Positions 11,530 through 22,029 of a stretch of DNA of 64,000 nucleotides are shown here, piece by piece (within the stretch, counting starts at the first letter, position 1; each line of letters begins with the position of its first letter). The translations under genes were made by a program, and so were the position numbers. A model generated the notes under the pieces. The model was not told where the DNA came from, did not search any database, and saw only the letters and a list, made by a program, of their open reading frames with translations. Source of the DNA: Siphonodentalium dalli. Its lineage: Eukaryota > Mollusca > Scaphopoda > Gadilida > Siphonodentaliidae. Location: NCBI GenBank assembly GCA_032622095.1, contig CP136068.1, forward strand, positions 132,935,989 to 132,999,988, in the 5' to 3' direction.

Positions 11530-13640
11530 CTTTAATACCCCCTCCAAATATGTTGACCAATCAAAAATAAGAACGCATCCAATATCGACGAACTCAAAAG
11601 ATTCAATAAGTCTTCGCCGAAGGAGTTTTGGAAAGAACTCAATAGACTTTCGAGTTCTGGCGCCAACGCAAATGATAGTCATAAACAATGTCACGTGCCC
11701 CCAAATTTGTTTCATTATCATTTCAAAAAAATACATGCCTCGAACACAGCGACGACTATCTGAGCAGACGTGTTGATTCTGAGATTGATTTATCAAACTC
11801 GACTTATCTCAATGACTCGATAACTGATGAAGCGGTACAAAGGGCAATAATTAAAACTCGGAATAATAAAGCCCCGGCATCCGACATGGTTCTCAACGAG
11901 TATATAAAGTCGTCTTTAGACCAGCTGTTGCCATTGTATACTAAATAGTTCAATGTGATATTAAATTCAGGTATATTTCCGACAGATTGGGCGATTGGAA
12001 TGGTCCAGCCGGTATACAAACAATCGGGTGAACCCGGAAGTCCGGATTCATATCGTGGAATAACATTACTTAGTTGTCTATCAAAAGTTTTTACAACTAT
12101 ATTGAATACTAGATTAGTTTCGTACTCGGATGACAATGAGACGATAAGTAAATTCCAGACTGGTTTCAGAAGTGGCCATTCTACAATTGACAATATGTTT
12201 GTATTACATAGTATTATAAATTTATACCTGTCGTCTGGTTGAAAGTTATTGTGTGCCTTTATCGACTTTCGCAAGGCTTTTGATTTAGTATGCATGGCAT
12301 GATGCATGGTTTAGTATGCAACGTCGTTCACGAATGATTGTGCCATCAAAAGCCTCGATTTTCTAGATGATATACTTATGGACAATGCGGGTGTATATAT
12401 ACGACTGTTTTGTTTGTTTTATGCTGATGATACAGTTATATACTTAGTGAAAGCGAAGATGAAATGCATGGAGCGTTACAGGATTTCGCAGATTATGCGG
12501 ATGCGTGGAAGCTCCAGGTGAACACAAAAAAGACGAAAATAATGATATTCTGTAAAAAGTTACATAAATGCATACCAATATTCATATACAGGGGGGTTGA
12601 ACTCCAAGTAGTTACGGAATTTGTTTACCTAGGTGTAGAATTTTGCTATACTGGCAGATTTTGTAGCACCATAAAGCGCACATTTAATCTGGCCACACGT
12701 GCAATGTACGGACTGTTAAATAAAGTTAGACATCTCTCTTTACCACCAGAGTTGATGCTTAAGCTGTTTGATTACATGGTAGCACCGGTAATCCTATACG
12801 GCAGTGAAATATAGATTACAGAAAAAATACAGAGTCTTGAAACATTACATATGAAATTTTGCACAAATATTATTAGGAATGAAATCTAGTACACCAAACT
12901 ACATGGTATAATTATGGGAAGCTTGGTAGACACCCACTTATAATTTAAATTAAATGCAGACTATTATCATATATTGGTCAAAGTTGGTACCCACAGATGG
13001 ATCTGAACTCACAAAAAAACATGCACCTTAGTTTGAGACTTGTATACGACAACAAACCAAGCCAGTCGGCTGAATTCAAATGGCTGAATCTTGTGAAGGG
13101 TGAAGGAATCTCTGCGCGAAGTAGGACTAACATCTATATGGGAAACCCAATCCTCTCTTACGAAATCTGAAATCCGAAATTGTAAATCAAACATGATCGA
13201 TTCAGATTCATCCAGAGCAATTATGTACAGTAATATAAAATCTCATTATGGTATATGCCGATATTTGTTTTATCTCCCTAAACACCTGACAGCACCATTA
13301 GTGAAAATCAGAACATCAAACCATAGATTAACAATCGAAAAAGCGCGATGGCATAAAACAGAGAGTAAGATGTGCGATACATGTAAATCTGACACAATCG
13401 GAGACAAGTATCATTTTGTACTCGTCTGTGACAAATATAAATGTCTACGTGAGCTCTATATACCAAAATATTACTGGGAAAATCCTTCGCGCGAAAAGTT
13501 TCATGGGCTCCTGTCAATAGAAAATGTCTCTCGTTTGAAACAACTCTCTATTTTTCTAAAAGAAAAAATGCCTTTAGAGAAGTCTCTTAATTGCAATTAA
13601 TTGTATACCTTGTGGAAAGCAGCTGAATTAGCTCATTGCA
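11530..13640 (+). mobile_element. decayed non-LTR retrotransposon, family A copy 1
   Basis: Reverse transcriptase pieces lie in order: KTRNNKAPASD (about 11850), SYRGITLLSCLSKVF (about 12050), FQTGFRSGHSTIDN (about 12150), FIDFRKAFDLV (about 12265) and the active-site box FYADDTVIY (12417-12443). Then come LQVNTKKTKIMIF and VILYGSEI. The C-terminal part has a CDTCK...YHFVLVC zinc-knuckle-like motif and LYIPKYYWENP. Stops and frameshifts break the frame (stop at 11946, at 12241 and after 12812). Only about 50 codons separate the FDLV and YADD boxes, less than usual, and a repeated TTTAGTATGCA marks the junction, so there is probably an internal deletion. It is 5'-truncated, with no endonuclease. 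The clade is not assigned. Confidence 0.85.
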
Positions 13641-13850
13641 TGGTCAAAAATTCAAAATTATAGTCAAAAGGACATTGAAAACATAAGGAAAAATATAACT
13701 TATATAAACACACACGATTTTTAAAAGAACAAAATAAGGAAATAACAAGGAAAAAAAACAAACAACACGTTTGTAGGGAGGGGTCTCATATTCATTGTGT
13801 ACATATTGTATATAAAATATTGTAATTGTGTTTTGCATGTTACTCATTAA
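13641..13850. other. noncoding flank of LINE
   Basis: A-rich sequence after the LINE 3' end. No gene seen. Confidence 0.4.
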
Positions 13851-13859
13851 TTTGTGTCT

Positions 13860-14880
13860 TCGCAATAAAGCCGGTGAAGCATTGGACTGACTGCAAAATG
13901 GAACCCCAAAACCCACTCTCCCTGTCCGGTTTATTTTTAATTGTGTTTCTTTTTTCAATAGTGTGAATTTTATACATGCCTGGAATTTTAAAAGTTAAAT
14001 AACGGGCATCTTGAAGGTATCTCTCATCTTTGCATTAAAACAAACATTGGGGGCTACGAGAGAGCTAATCTCATACCATGCCTAATAGTCTTGTCATAAT
14101 AGATTTGTTTAATTCCTCTTGGGCTGAGAAGTATTACTAACGTAAACCCCTTAACTTGATAACAGACTAAATATATTACTTTATAGTACCATCGCTGAAA
14201 GCAACAAACGTAACAAATTACATTATGTTTATATTAATGATAACGCATGTACATGCATTTATTTCGCGCTCCGCGTGTATAATGTTTCGCTGATTCTTGG
14301 TATACATTGGGCCATGGGCGTTTTATTTATAGAAATGGGAAATTTTGGGACCGATTAAAAGTCGAACTGCGACCCGGATGCCGAGTCCGATGAAAGGTTT
14401 AGTTGGGAATTCTGCTGAGATGCATGAGAAAACTTCAGTGATAAGCCGTATATAGTTGTTGCAATAATTTGAAGGATTAGTTGTTTTAACGGAATTATTC
14501 GTGAAACCAATGATCTTGAACGCGTTACCATTTATGACATTGGTTTTTGGTTTATATATGTATCCAAATTTGATATAATCTGTAATATCACTATCATGAT
14601 GATCAGAATATAATTTAAATTGAATTTAACATGAACTCACCAGCAGATTGACCAACAGCCGTCATTAAAAACAACAGTGTCCCGAATTGATGCATACGAC
14701 GGTCCATTCCGTTAGTCCCAAAACGAACACGCCGATGCCATACGATGCAGCCAATAACACTGACTGTCGCGATAAACACTTTTTTAAACAATTACAATTT
14801 TGCACAAGCACAGTTCTGTTCAAATGCATACGCACATAAAGGCCAGTATCGATTATTGAATGAATTTTGTCACTGCGAGA
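13860..14880 (-). repeat. inverted duplicate of the receptor gene 5' region
   Basis: On the minus strand this matches 31900-32610 of the + strand. The match covers the region upstream of the start codon (TTTATCGCGACAGTCAGTGT), the signal-peptide exon, its donor, and part of intron 1 (GATGCCCGTTATTTAACTTTT and CCAATGCTTCACC-type landmarks). It is a segmental inverted duplication with many substitutions, so it is not recent. The homology is cut at about 14880 by the family F inverted repeat. Confidence 0.8.
14641..14707 (-). CDS. Cys-loop receptor paralogue, signal-peptide exon
   Basis: Read on the minus strand from the ATG at 14707, this encodes MDRRMHQFGTLLFLMTAVGQ followed by SA and a phase-1 donor G|GTGAGT at 14640. 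The + strand exon at 32049-32115 differs at only three residues (LLTIV versus LMTAV). Arg-rich start, hydrophobic core and small residues at the end are typical of a signal peptide. Downstream exons of this copy should lie to the left. I searched the minus strand for the receptor motifs and did not find them within 14 kb, so the copy may have a long intron, continue outside the window, or be a broken gene. Confidence 0.6.
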
Positions 14881-15830
14881 GAAGAGGTACAACACCCCCG
14901 TGTACGTGGTATCGCCAAACCCGAGGGTATCACCAAACCAGACCACGCGGTTTTGATAAATGAACATATCTTCACTCAGTTAAATCTGTATATCTCCCAG
15001 TTAAATGGTGATATCCACTATTCAAAACATAATTTCGCAAAGCGGAATGTTCCCTCAATGGGATAGCGACCATAGCTTGCTCTCACCCCGATAAATTTAA
15101 TAGAAATTCCGGCTCATTTACGATTTTATTATAAATAGTAGACACGTCCTGATGTTAGGTAGTTCGTTTGAAACATAATTATCAGACATAGATGGCGGAT
15201 AATGCGTGTATCAATAGAAAAATATATGTGTAATTAGCCATAAAATGTTCTAGCCTGCAGAACGGTTCGCAACAAGACTATTGCGTCCAAGTGTGGATAC
15301 CCACCAAAATTTCGGGTATCAACGCCGCAGATCGAGATGTCACCAAACCAGATCTGGGATGTCAAAGATGCGAATGATATACTTCACATTTTGACCGTTT
15401 CTGCTTGAAAATATCCCAATTATCATTCGGACAGGCTGGCACATGGATCATCTTTAGGGTGGGTGCATTTGCAAGGGTGAAAACGTGTATGTTTGTTTGT
15501 GTTTTATGTTCCAATGTCATATTAATATAGTATAGGCTATTCTGTGTTATTCGACATTATAGACCCGAAATGTACAGCGAATGGAAACATTAAATCAGTG
15601 TAAATCATGAGTTAGCAGGGACTTTGCTAGAGGGTCAGTTGGGGTGTTCACCTATAGTTTCTTAATGCACCCCTTCCAGTAACTTCTGTTTGCACCTCCA
15701 TGTTAGGTTCGAGTTTTCATCGAGTTTACAACGGGTTCTTCCAACTGTTGGATATGACAACCCCTAAGTTTAGATTTTTTCATCTGGTGACCATTTCAGT
15801 TCACAAATTTGGCCGAAATTATTTAAATTA
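14880..15830 (+). repeat. left arm of large inverted repeat (family F)
   Basis: About 900 bp are repeated in inverted orientation at 17440-18320, landmark by landmark: TATCACCAAACCAGACC, CTCAATGGGATAGCG, CATTTTGACCGTTTCTGC, CCAACTGTTGGATATGACAA and CATCTGGTGACCATTTC. The arms diverge by several percent with small indels. The spacer is about 1.6 kb. The arm includes a stretch with weak A/B-box likeness (15630-15715) that I did not call a SINE. Confidence 0.85.
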
Positions 15831-17439
15831 TCTGAATATGCGGGTTTTTGTCTGAAATCTATTTACACACTAAATATTAAAAAAAAGTGTCAGGGACCGG
15901 TTGAAGGGACTGATTAAAGGATTAGTTATAATATATTTAAGCCTTCCGCGCCCCGTGATTTCATGCGGAGTGGCTGTTTTTGCTTTGTTCACAGAGATAA
16001 TTGTGATTATAGCTCCACTCGTGCAAAACGAACACGAGACCTGATGATGAGTATAACGTTTCATGTATCTTCAGGGATATGATTTGTTGGGGGTGTAAAG
16101 CAACCTCGGTCAACCATTCAACAGAGAAAAATGTATGCAATAGCACGTGGTGGCAATCAAGCGAGCAATATGCAATGATAATTATGATACAAAACATCGC
16201 AAGAAAGGATAAATAGTTATGCGTGCTCTATATCCACGAACATACTGGGCTACATCCGAAGATCACATGTTCTGTTCTCTTGGTCAGGTAATTCATCGAC
16301 TCATTACGTGCGCTCGCGCAACAGTATGGCGATCAGACAGAATCGTAGATTGGTGTCACCCTACTCCGTTTCACTCCATGACGTCACCAAAAACGACGTA
16401 AAACCTCGTGGCGTTCTGACATTTTTACTGTGCCGCGTTTTTGCTATGTTGATTTTATGTGTTGTTTTCGATTATTTGTTTGTCGCCGATATCGCCATTT
16501 GTCGGGATTCCCTGTTCCTATATTTAAAACTGGCATGCTCGTAGTGAGCCTAGATTTCGACTTTTTCTCCCAGGTCAAAATACGTCAAAGTTCTGACAAT
16601 AATAGATCGACCTACATTTTTTCCATCAGAACTCTACATCAAGGAGTCTATAGACTCCTTCGGGACCTACATAGACTCCTTCATTTGGGTATTTTTACTT
16701 ATAATTGGGAAGTTTTATCATTTTTGGTTCGTGCGAAGACCTCTTTTTATCGTGCGGGAAAAGAGAGACATTCAAAACGCGATTTCGTAATTCGACGCAA
16801 TAGGCTGAATAGCCTAACCTTCAGCCGAGTTCCGGGTCAAATACGACGAATGACATAACACAAAACAAAACGCATTTGTTGACACAAACACCGCTTGAAG
16901 AGTTTATTATTACACACAATGATCGTTATTGATTAATTATTGATTAATTATTGATATTTATTGTTGCATATTGGCTGCTATCAATATTTACACAAATAGT
17001 ATTAATTATTTCTTATAATTGCTCCTTTGGTCAACTTTGACTATCTGAAAATGAAAATGAAAATATGCCGCTGAAAAAAATGTAATCGATATTAAAGTCT
17101 CATCCTTTCGGCAACATGGAATTGGTTTTAATTACTTAAATGATTAATATAGTAATTTGCCTTTTATCTGTGATGAAATGAGAAATGGTAATTGTCTTTT
17201 TTTGCTAACATTAAATTAAATTAAATAAATTAAGTAAAATACAGTGAAATTATTTTTTAAATTATTGTTTATTACATTTTTGCGCACGTTGGCATCTCTC
17301 TGAGTGCATTCTAGTTCACTTATAGGGATGCGGCAGTGGTGTGTTGGTGTAACATAACACCTCCCCCACACTTTCAACATTTGGAAATGTCTTGCCCAAC
17401 ATAATCTCAGTTGGAAATTTCATTCCAAAACTTGGTCAA
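15831..17439. other. spacer of the inverted repeat; no gene recognised
   Basis: Contains open frames up to 142 codons (16219-16858, +), including the peptide SLGQVIHRLITCARA. I see no family motif or splice context. If the inverted repeat is a transposon, this is its cargo. Confidence 0.4.
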
Positions 17440-18320
17440 CATTTTTTAAGTATTTAGTTATTTGAAATGGTCACCAGATGAAAAAATCTAAACTTAGGGG
17501 TTGTCATATCCAACAGTTGGACGAACCAGCTGTAAACTCGATGAAAACTCGAACCTAAAATGGGGGTGCAAATATAAGTTACTGGAAGGGGTGCATTTAG
17601 AAACTATAGGTGGACACCCCTAACAGCCACGTCCCTGCTAACCGATTATTTACACTGATTTAATGTTTGCATTCGTTGTACAGTTCAGGGCCTATAATGT
17701 CGAATACCACAGCATTGCCTATACCATTAATATGACATTAGAACATAAAACACAACAAGCATACACGCATGCACCCCACCCTAATGATGATCCGTGTGCC
17801 GGCCTGTACGAATGATAATTGGGATATTTTCAAGCAGAAACGGTCAAAATGTGAAGTATATCATTCGCATCTTTGACAACCAAATCTGGTTTGACGACAT
17901 CTCGATCTGCGGCTTTGATACCCGAAATTATGGTGGGTACCCACACTTGGATGCAGATAGTATTTTTTGCGAACCGCTCTGCGGGCTAGACAATTTTCTG
18001 GTTAATTAAACATATATTTTTTATATTGATACACGCATTATCCGCCAACTATGGCTGATAATTATGTTTCAAACGAACTACCTAACGTCAAAAAGTGTCT
18101 ACTTTTTATGATAAAATCGTAAATGAGCCGGAATTTCTATTAAATTTATCGGGATGAGAGCAAGCTATTGTCTTATTATGTTTCGAATAGTGGATATCGC
18201 CCTTTAACTGAGAGATATATAGATTCAACTGAGGGAAGATATGTTCATTTATCAAATCGTATGGTCTGGTTTGGTGATACTCTCGGGTTTGGCGATACCA
18301 TGTACAAGGGGGTGTACAAC
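17440..18320 (-). repeat. right arm of large inverted repeat (family F)
   Basis: Reverse complement of 14880-15830. The 71-codon open frame at 17794-18009 lies wholly in this arm. Its peptide (SSRNGQNVKYIIRIFDNQ, GFDTRNYGGYPHLDADSIF) resembles the minus-strand frame of the third copy at 7340-7557. Confidence 0.85.
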
Positions 18321-18410
18321 AGCCATATCAATATAGACCGGTATCGCTATTCTACCCCGAATATGGGGTAATATGTAGACAATTGCTATATTTTAAGAAA
18401 TGCGTTATAT

Positions 18411-18540
18411 ATACTAGCAGGTGGACCCGACTTCGTCCGGGCTGTTTCCCCTCTGCTTTTCGGCGATTGCGCGATATGACCTTGAATTGTCCATTTTGAA
18501 GGTCAAGATGAGGTGGGGTCCACGGAAAAATCTAAACATT
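18411..18540 (+). repeat. head repeat of a dispersed element (copy 1)
   Basis: Starts TATATACTAGCAGGTGGACC and continues for about 120 bp with near identity to 20288-20405, ending in GGTCAAGATGAGGTGGGGT. The two heads flank the retroelement ORF region as direct repeats. Confidence 0.8.
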
Positions 18541-18557
18541 CGAACCTAGCTTGCTTC

Positions 18558-18582
18558 CTGAAGAAGGTAATTCTACCGAAAC
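18558..18582 (+). other. hammerhead-ribozyme-like core motif
   Basis: The order CTGAAGA, then a possible GGTA/TACC stem with an ATTC loop, then GAAAC matches the layout of a hammerhead core (CTGATGA - stem II - GAAA), with A for the conserved T. I could not trace convincing stems I and III by eye. Hammerheads are known in Penelope-like retroelements and in related retroelement termini. Confidence 0.3.
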
Positions 18583-18717
18583 GTTGAGGCAACTTGACAG
18601 TGCGCTCCTAAGTACCTTTTTATTTTTTATTTTATATCTTCGCGTTCCGTTCTTTGTGTATTATATGTTACCAATCATTACCTTTATTCACAGCCAAAAT
18701 TCGAGTCCTGTATCAAA

Positions 18718-18996
18718 ATGACTCAACCAAAACAACCTAAACGTGGAAAAACTAACCGCCCAGAGCGGCAAAAAGACCAGGCTTATTTAGACCATTCAAA
18801 TCTAGTAAAGTTGCTGTACAAAATTCTACAACTTTGGCACCATATTAATTTTTTACAGGACCGTTTGGAGAAGAAGGTCCTTCCGAAAGGCTTTTCTGCC
18901 ATCGTAGAGTCAGGGCGAAAAAAGACATCCCGACCAGTGCTCCCCTGTGAGGATTCTTCAATTCGCTTAAAGCGGACGCTTTTGAGTGGGGTTTAA
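18718..18996 (+). pseudogene. N-terminal part of retroelement ORF
   Basis: Ninety-two codons from an ATG, basic and Lys/Arg-rich at the start (MTQPKQPKRGKTNRPERQKD), then a helical segment (LVKLLYKILQLWHHINFLQDRL) and LPKGFSAIVESGRKK. It stops at 18994 just before the long ORF. The frame probably continued into the next ORF before a frameshift. I do not recognise a specific domain. Confidence 0.45.
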
Positions 18997-19044
18997 ATTC
19001 CATGTAAACTTTGGTCAAGTATTATCGGAAAACGGAATCAGAAA

Positions 19045-20100
19045 TTGAAGTCAAGGTTCTTTCGGCTCTTTCTTCTAAAAACCCTTGACTTCAACCGAGC
19101 ACGTGACATGGCATTAAAATGGGGACTGAAGAATTTTGGCACCAAATTAACTAATGAGACAAAATCAAAGTTATTGAGCATCTGTGGTAATCGTCAGTCC
19201 TCGATAGGTACACGAGTTGGCGTCCTAACTCATAAAAACAAACGTGGTCGGTCACCCTCCCCTCCCCCACTAATCGCTCGCCAGCTTCAATTTCAGGATA
19301 GTCCAGCCAGGGATCAGACAACGTCGTCGTCTGTGAGATCCACACCAAAACGCCTCAAAGCCACACCACAGCCACAGCGACCTGCACCAAAACCACGGAC
19401 GTCACGCATATCCACTCCACTAAATACATCACTTCCAAATTCACCAGCCAAGAGAACAACACCACCAAAGCACATCTCTTCCAGCCCTCCTTCGCCTGTT
19501 GGTTCCATTGCTTCGATGACATCGCCAGCGATTTCAACATCATCACCATCGTATGCCGAGGTATTATCAACATCACCTAAGGTATCCAAATTTTATAAAT
19601 TTCGTCAATCTGACCCTAAGAATGATTGGTCCTTCCCTAAACAGATCAAAAACCCTGTTGTTATTTTAGGCTCTACTAATGTGTCCCGGATCGATGTCGA
19701 TCCTCCCAAAAATGTTTGTATTGCTTCTTACCCAGGTGGCAATTTAGGCCATTTCGGCAACATCGCCCACAAACTGAAGTCGAAGCCAGAAAAGACACAT
19801 CGACACGTCGAAGACCAAACCGATTCAATACGCCTAGAACGCGAAAATCATTGGATGGGCGTACTTAAAAGATATCTTCCGTTCGGACTTAACATTGACT
19901 ACAAAGGTGTTTCTCGAAATTTCGTGTGCTTTCCTCTGATCTACAATCGTAGAAATGTTGAAATCGCAAACATTTTCAGAAAAAACTTTGCATTATTAAA
20001 CACTAAATTGACCGAGCCTCTCGACAAACGGGTGATAATTGCCTACAAGAAAAATCCCAGTTTGAGAGATATGCTCGTTCGATCTATACTCAGACCTTGA
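19045..20100 (+). CDS. retroelement protein, Penelope-like C terminus (tentative)
   Basis: Uninterrupted 351-codon frame, the longest in the window. Residues about 20-60 hold a short helical region with FGTKLTNETKSKLLSI. Residues about 65-175 are a low-complexity Ser/Thr/Pro-rich linker. Residues about 195-245 read PVVILGSTNVSRIDVDPP and ASYPGGNLGHF, resembling the GDSN..R block of SGNH-like domains in animal retroelements, though the catalytic-type Asp-Ser is Ser-Thr here. Residues about 265-351 (ERENHWMGVLKRYLPFGLN, AYKKNPSLRDMLVRS) resemble the end of Penelope-like/GIY-YIG ORFs. The reverse transcriptase that should lie between the last two blocks is absent, suggesting a large in-frame internal deletion. 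The ATG at 19045 is simply the first in frame, and the true start may be upstream. It is flanked by direct head repeats. Confidence 0.5.
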   Translation: MKSRFFRLFLLKTLDFNRARDMALKWGLKNFGTKLTNETKSKLLSICGNRQSSIGTRVGVLTHKNKRGRSPSPPPLIARQLQFQDSPARDQTTSSSVRSTPKRLKATPQPQRPAPKPRTSRISTPLNTSLPNSPAKRTTPPKHISSSPPSPVGSIASMTSPAISTSSPSYAEVLSTSPKVSKFYKFRQSDPKNDWSFPKQIKNPVVILGSTNVSRIDVDPPKNVCIASYPGGNLGHFGNIAHKLKSKPEKTHRHVEDQTDSIRLERENHWMGVLKRYLPFGLNIDYKGVSRNFVCFPLIYNRRNVEIANIFRKNFALLNTKLTEPLDKRVIIAYKKNPSLRDMLVRSILRP

Positions 20101-20284
20101 TTAACACGCAGTTCAATTAGCTTTTTAGCAATTTCAACATCATTATCCTTTGTTAGTGCTCAACACAATATTTTATGTCAATTTCCGACACAACCTAACA
20201 AAATTTAGCTAGTTCCATAGAAATAATTACATAATAAATCAGATAACCGACCTGTGCCAGTGCTCTCCACACTTTCCAAATATA

Positions 20285-21125
20285 TATATACTAGCAGGTG
20301 GACCCGACTTCGTCCGGGCTGTTTCCCCTCTGATTTTCGGGGAATTGCGCGATTTGACCTTGAATTGTCCATTTTGAAGGTCAAGATGAGGTGGGGTAAC
20401 GATTTGACACGTCCAAAAAAACTGCCTGGACAAAAGTACCCGACAAAAGTACCCGTCGAAATCCATCCGGTTTTACCCGATTTTACCTTGAATTGGTCCG
20501 GACTGTTTTCCCTCTGCTTTTCGGCGAATTGCGCGATTTTACCTTGAATTGTCCATTTTTAAGGTCAAGTTGAGGTGGGGTCACGATTTGACCCGTCCAA
20601 AACACTGCCCGGACAAAAGTACCCGACAAAAGTACCCGTCGAAATCCATCCGGTTTTACTCGATTTGACCTCGAATTGATCATTTTGAAGGACAAGGTCA
20701 GGTCGGGGTCACGATTTGACCCGTCCAAAACAACCAATGGACAAAAGTAACCCTACGTATAAAATTTCGTCGAAATCCCATCAAAATTCGCGATTCGACC
20801 TTGAATTGACCCGATTTCAAGGCCAAGGTCACGTCGCACGGGCAAACGCATAGGCTTACGACACTCCCCATACGAAAGTATCCGCAGACACTAATTTTCA
20901 TCGAAATCCCGTGATACTCGGGCGTTCGACCTTGAAATGACCCGATTTCAAAGTCAATGTCACGTCGCACGGGCAAATTAACAGGCCCATGCCACTTCCC
21001 GGTCGAAAGTATCCCCACATACCAAGTTTCATTGAAATCGGTTCGGCGGTTCTCAAGTCCATCGCGAACAGACAGACAGACACACACACACAGACAGACA
21101 GATTTCCCAAAATACATAATAGATA
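20285..21125 (+). mobile_element. dispersed element with TACTAGC head, internal subrepeats and CAGACAGA tail
   Basis: Head TATATACTAGCAGGTGGACC, then three to four imperfect copies of a roughly 150-180-bp module (GACCTTGAATTG..CATTTT.AAGGTCAAG, CACGATTTGACCCGTCCAAAA, AAGTACCCGTCGAAATCCAT). It ends with a GACAGACAGACACACA run and an A/T-rich end. Head-and-tail structures of this kind are widespread in invertebrate genomes. Long open frames on both strands (to 139 codons) come from the modules and are not genes. Confidence 0.75.
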
Positions 21126-22029
21126 ATTTTTGTTTTCATAAAGTATATCAATGCGTTCTTGGCGGATAAACAGCTTTAAAACATATAGTTCGTTAAACCA
21201 ATACAGTTACGACGTCGCCCCAACGGATATACTGAAGGAAAGTAGTGTTGTTTCGATAAGAGGCATGTGTGTATATATATATACCTTTGTAGAAATTACC
21301 AAGTAGCACCTGTGCGTGAGAAAGGTGAAAATTCGGGAAGATATTGTCGTCAAGATATAAATTATTACCGTTCACTCGAACAAATACAAGCGCTAGAAAC
21401 GGTCAGAGATATGCGGTATATTTTCCCAATCAGAACCTTGCAGTATATACACCTACTGGTAATGCATCAATATCAGAACACTGTCGACTCAGTTCCGTGC
21501 CGCAAAGTTACTCTGGGAGAAAACCTTCAGTACCTGGCAAGAAGGTGGTGGTAAATACGCAGCCACTGGATCTAAGTTCTGTCAGCAGGGAAAACATTAT
21601 ATATTATATTATATTATATATCATATATTAGCTCAATTTCCACACAATAGGACAGGTGCTGTGAACCAAGCTCTATAACTAAAATGCAAGAGAGCATTCA
21701 AGTAAGTCTTCTTTTTTCTCAAAGCTGGGTTTGAAAGGTTTATGTTTAAATGTATGTGACATTATTTATAAAGGGGACCCGATGCCTATCGACAATCCCG
21801 ATAGCTATATAGGGCAGTCACATTGCTACCTGTCACTTTCAAATAATTTGAAACAATTCTCCTCGTTAGGCTTCTGCACTCGGCGCTCTTTCAAAATGTC
21901 CCGTACAAACTTCAAAATGGCTTCCAGAAAGATGTCGGGTGCATAGTAACATCTTTCTTTTTGCAGTAAAGTATAGAGTTTGCATTCAGTACTATATGCC
22001 GCTTTTCGAGACTAACAATTTTTTTTCGA
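21126..22029. other. no gene seen
   Basis: AT-rich sequence with a TATAT-type simple repeat near 21600-21625. Open frames up to 95 codons (21267-21631) carry no recognised motif. Confidence 0.4.

Noticed and set aside
15605-15720. Possible tRNA-derived SINE (AGAGGGTCAGTTGGGG and GGTTCGAGTTTT)
   Set aside because: The boxes are weak, the arrangement sits inside the family F arm, and no independent copy was found.
20239-21117. Open frames up to 139 codons with a Cys-rich stretch (CVCVCLSV)
   Set aside because: They are produced by repeat modules and the ACAC/GACA run of the dispersed element.
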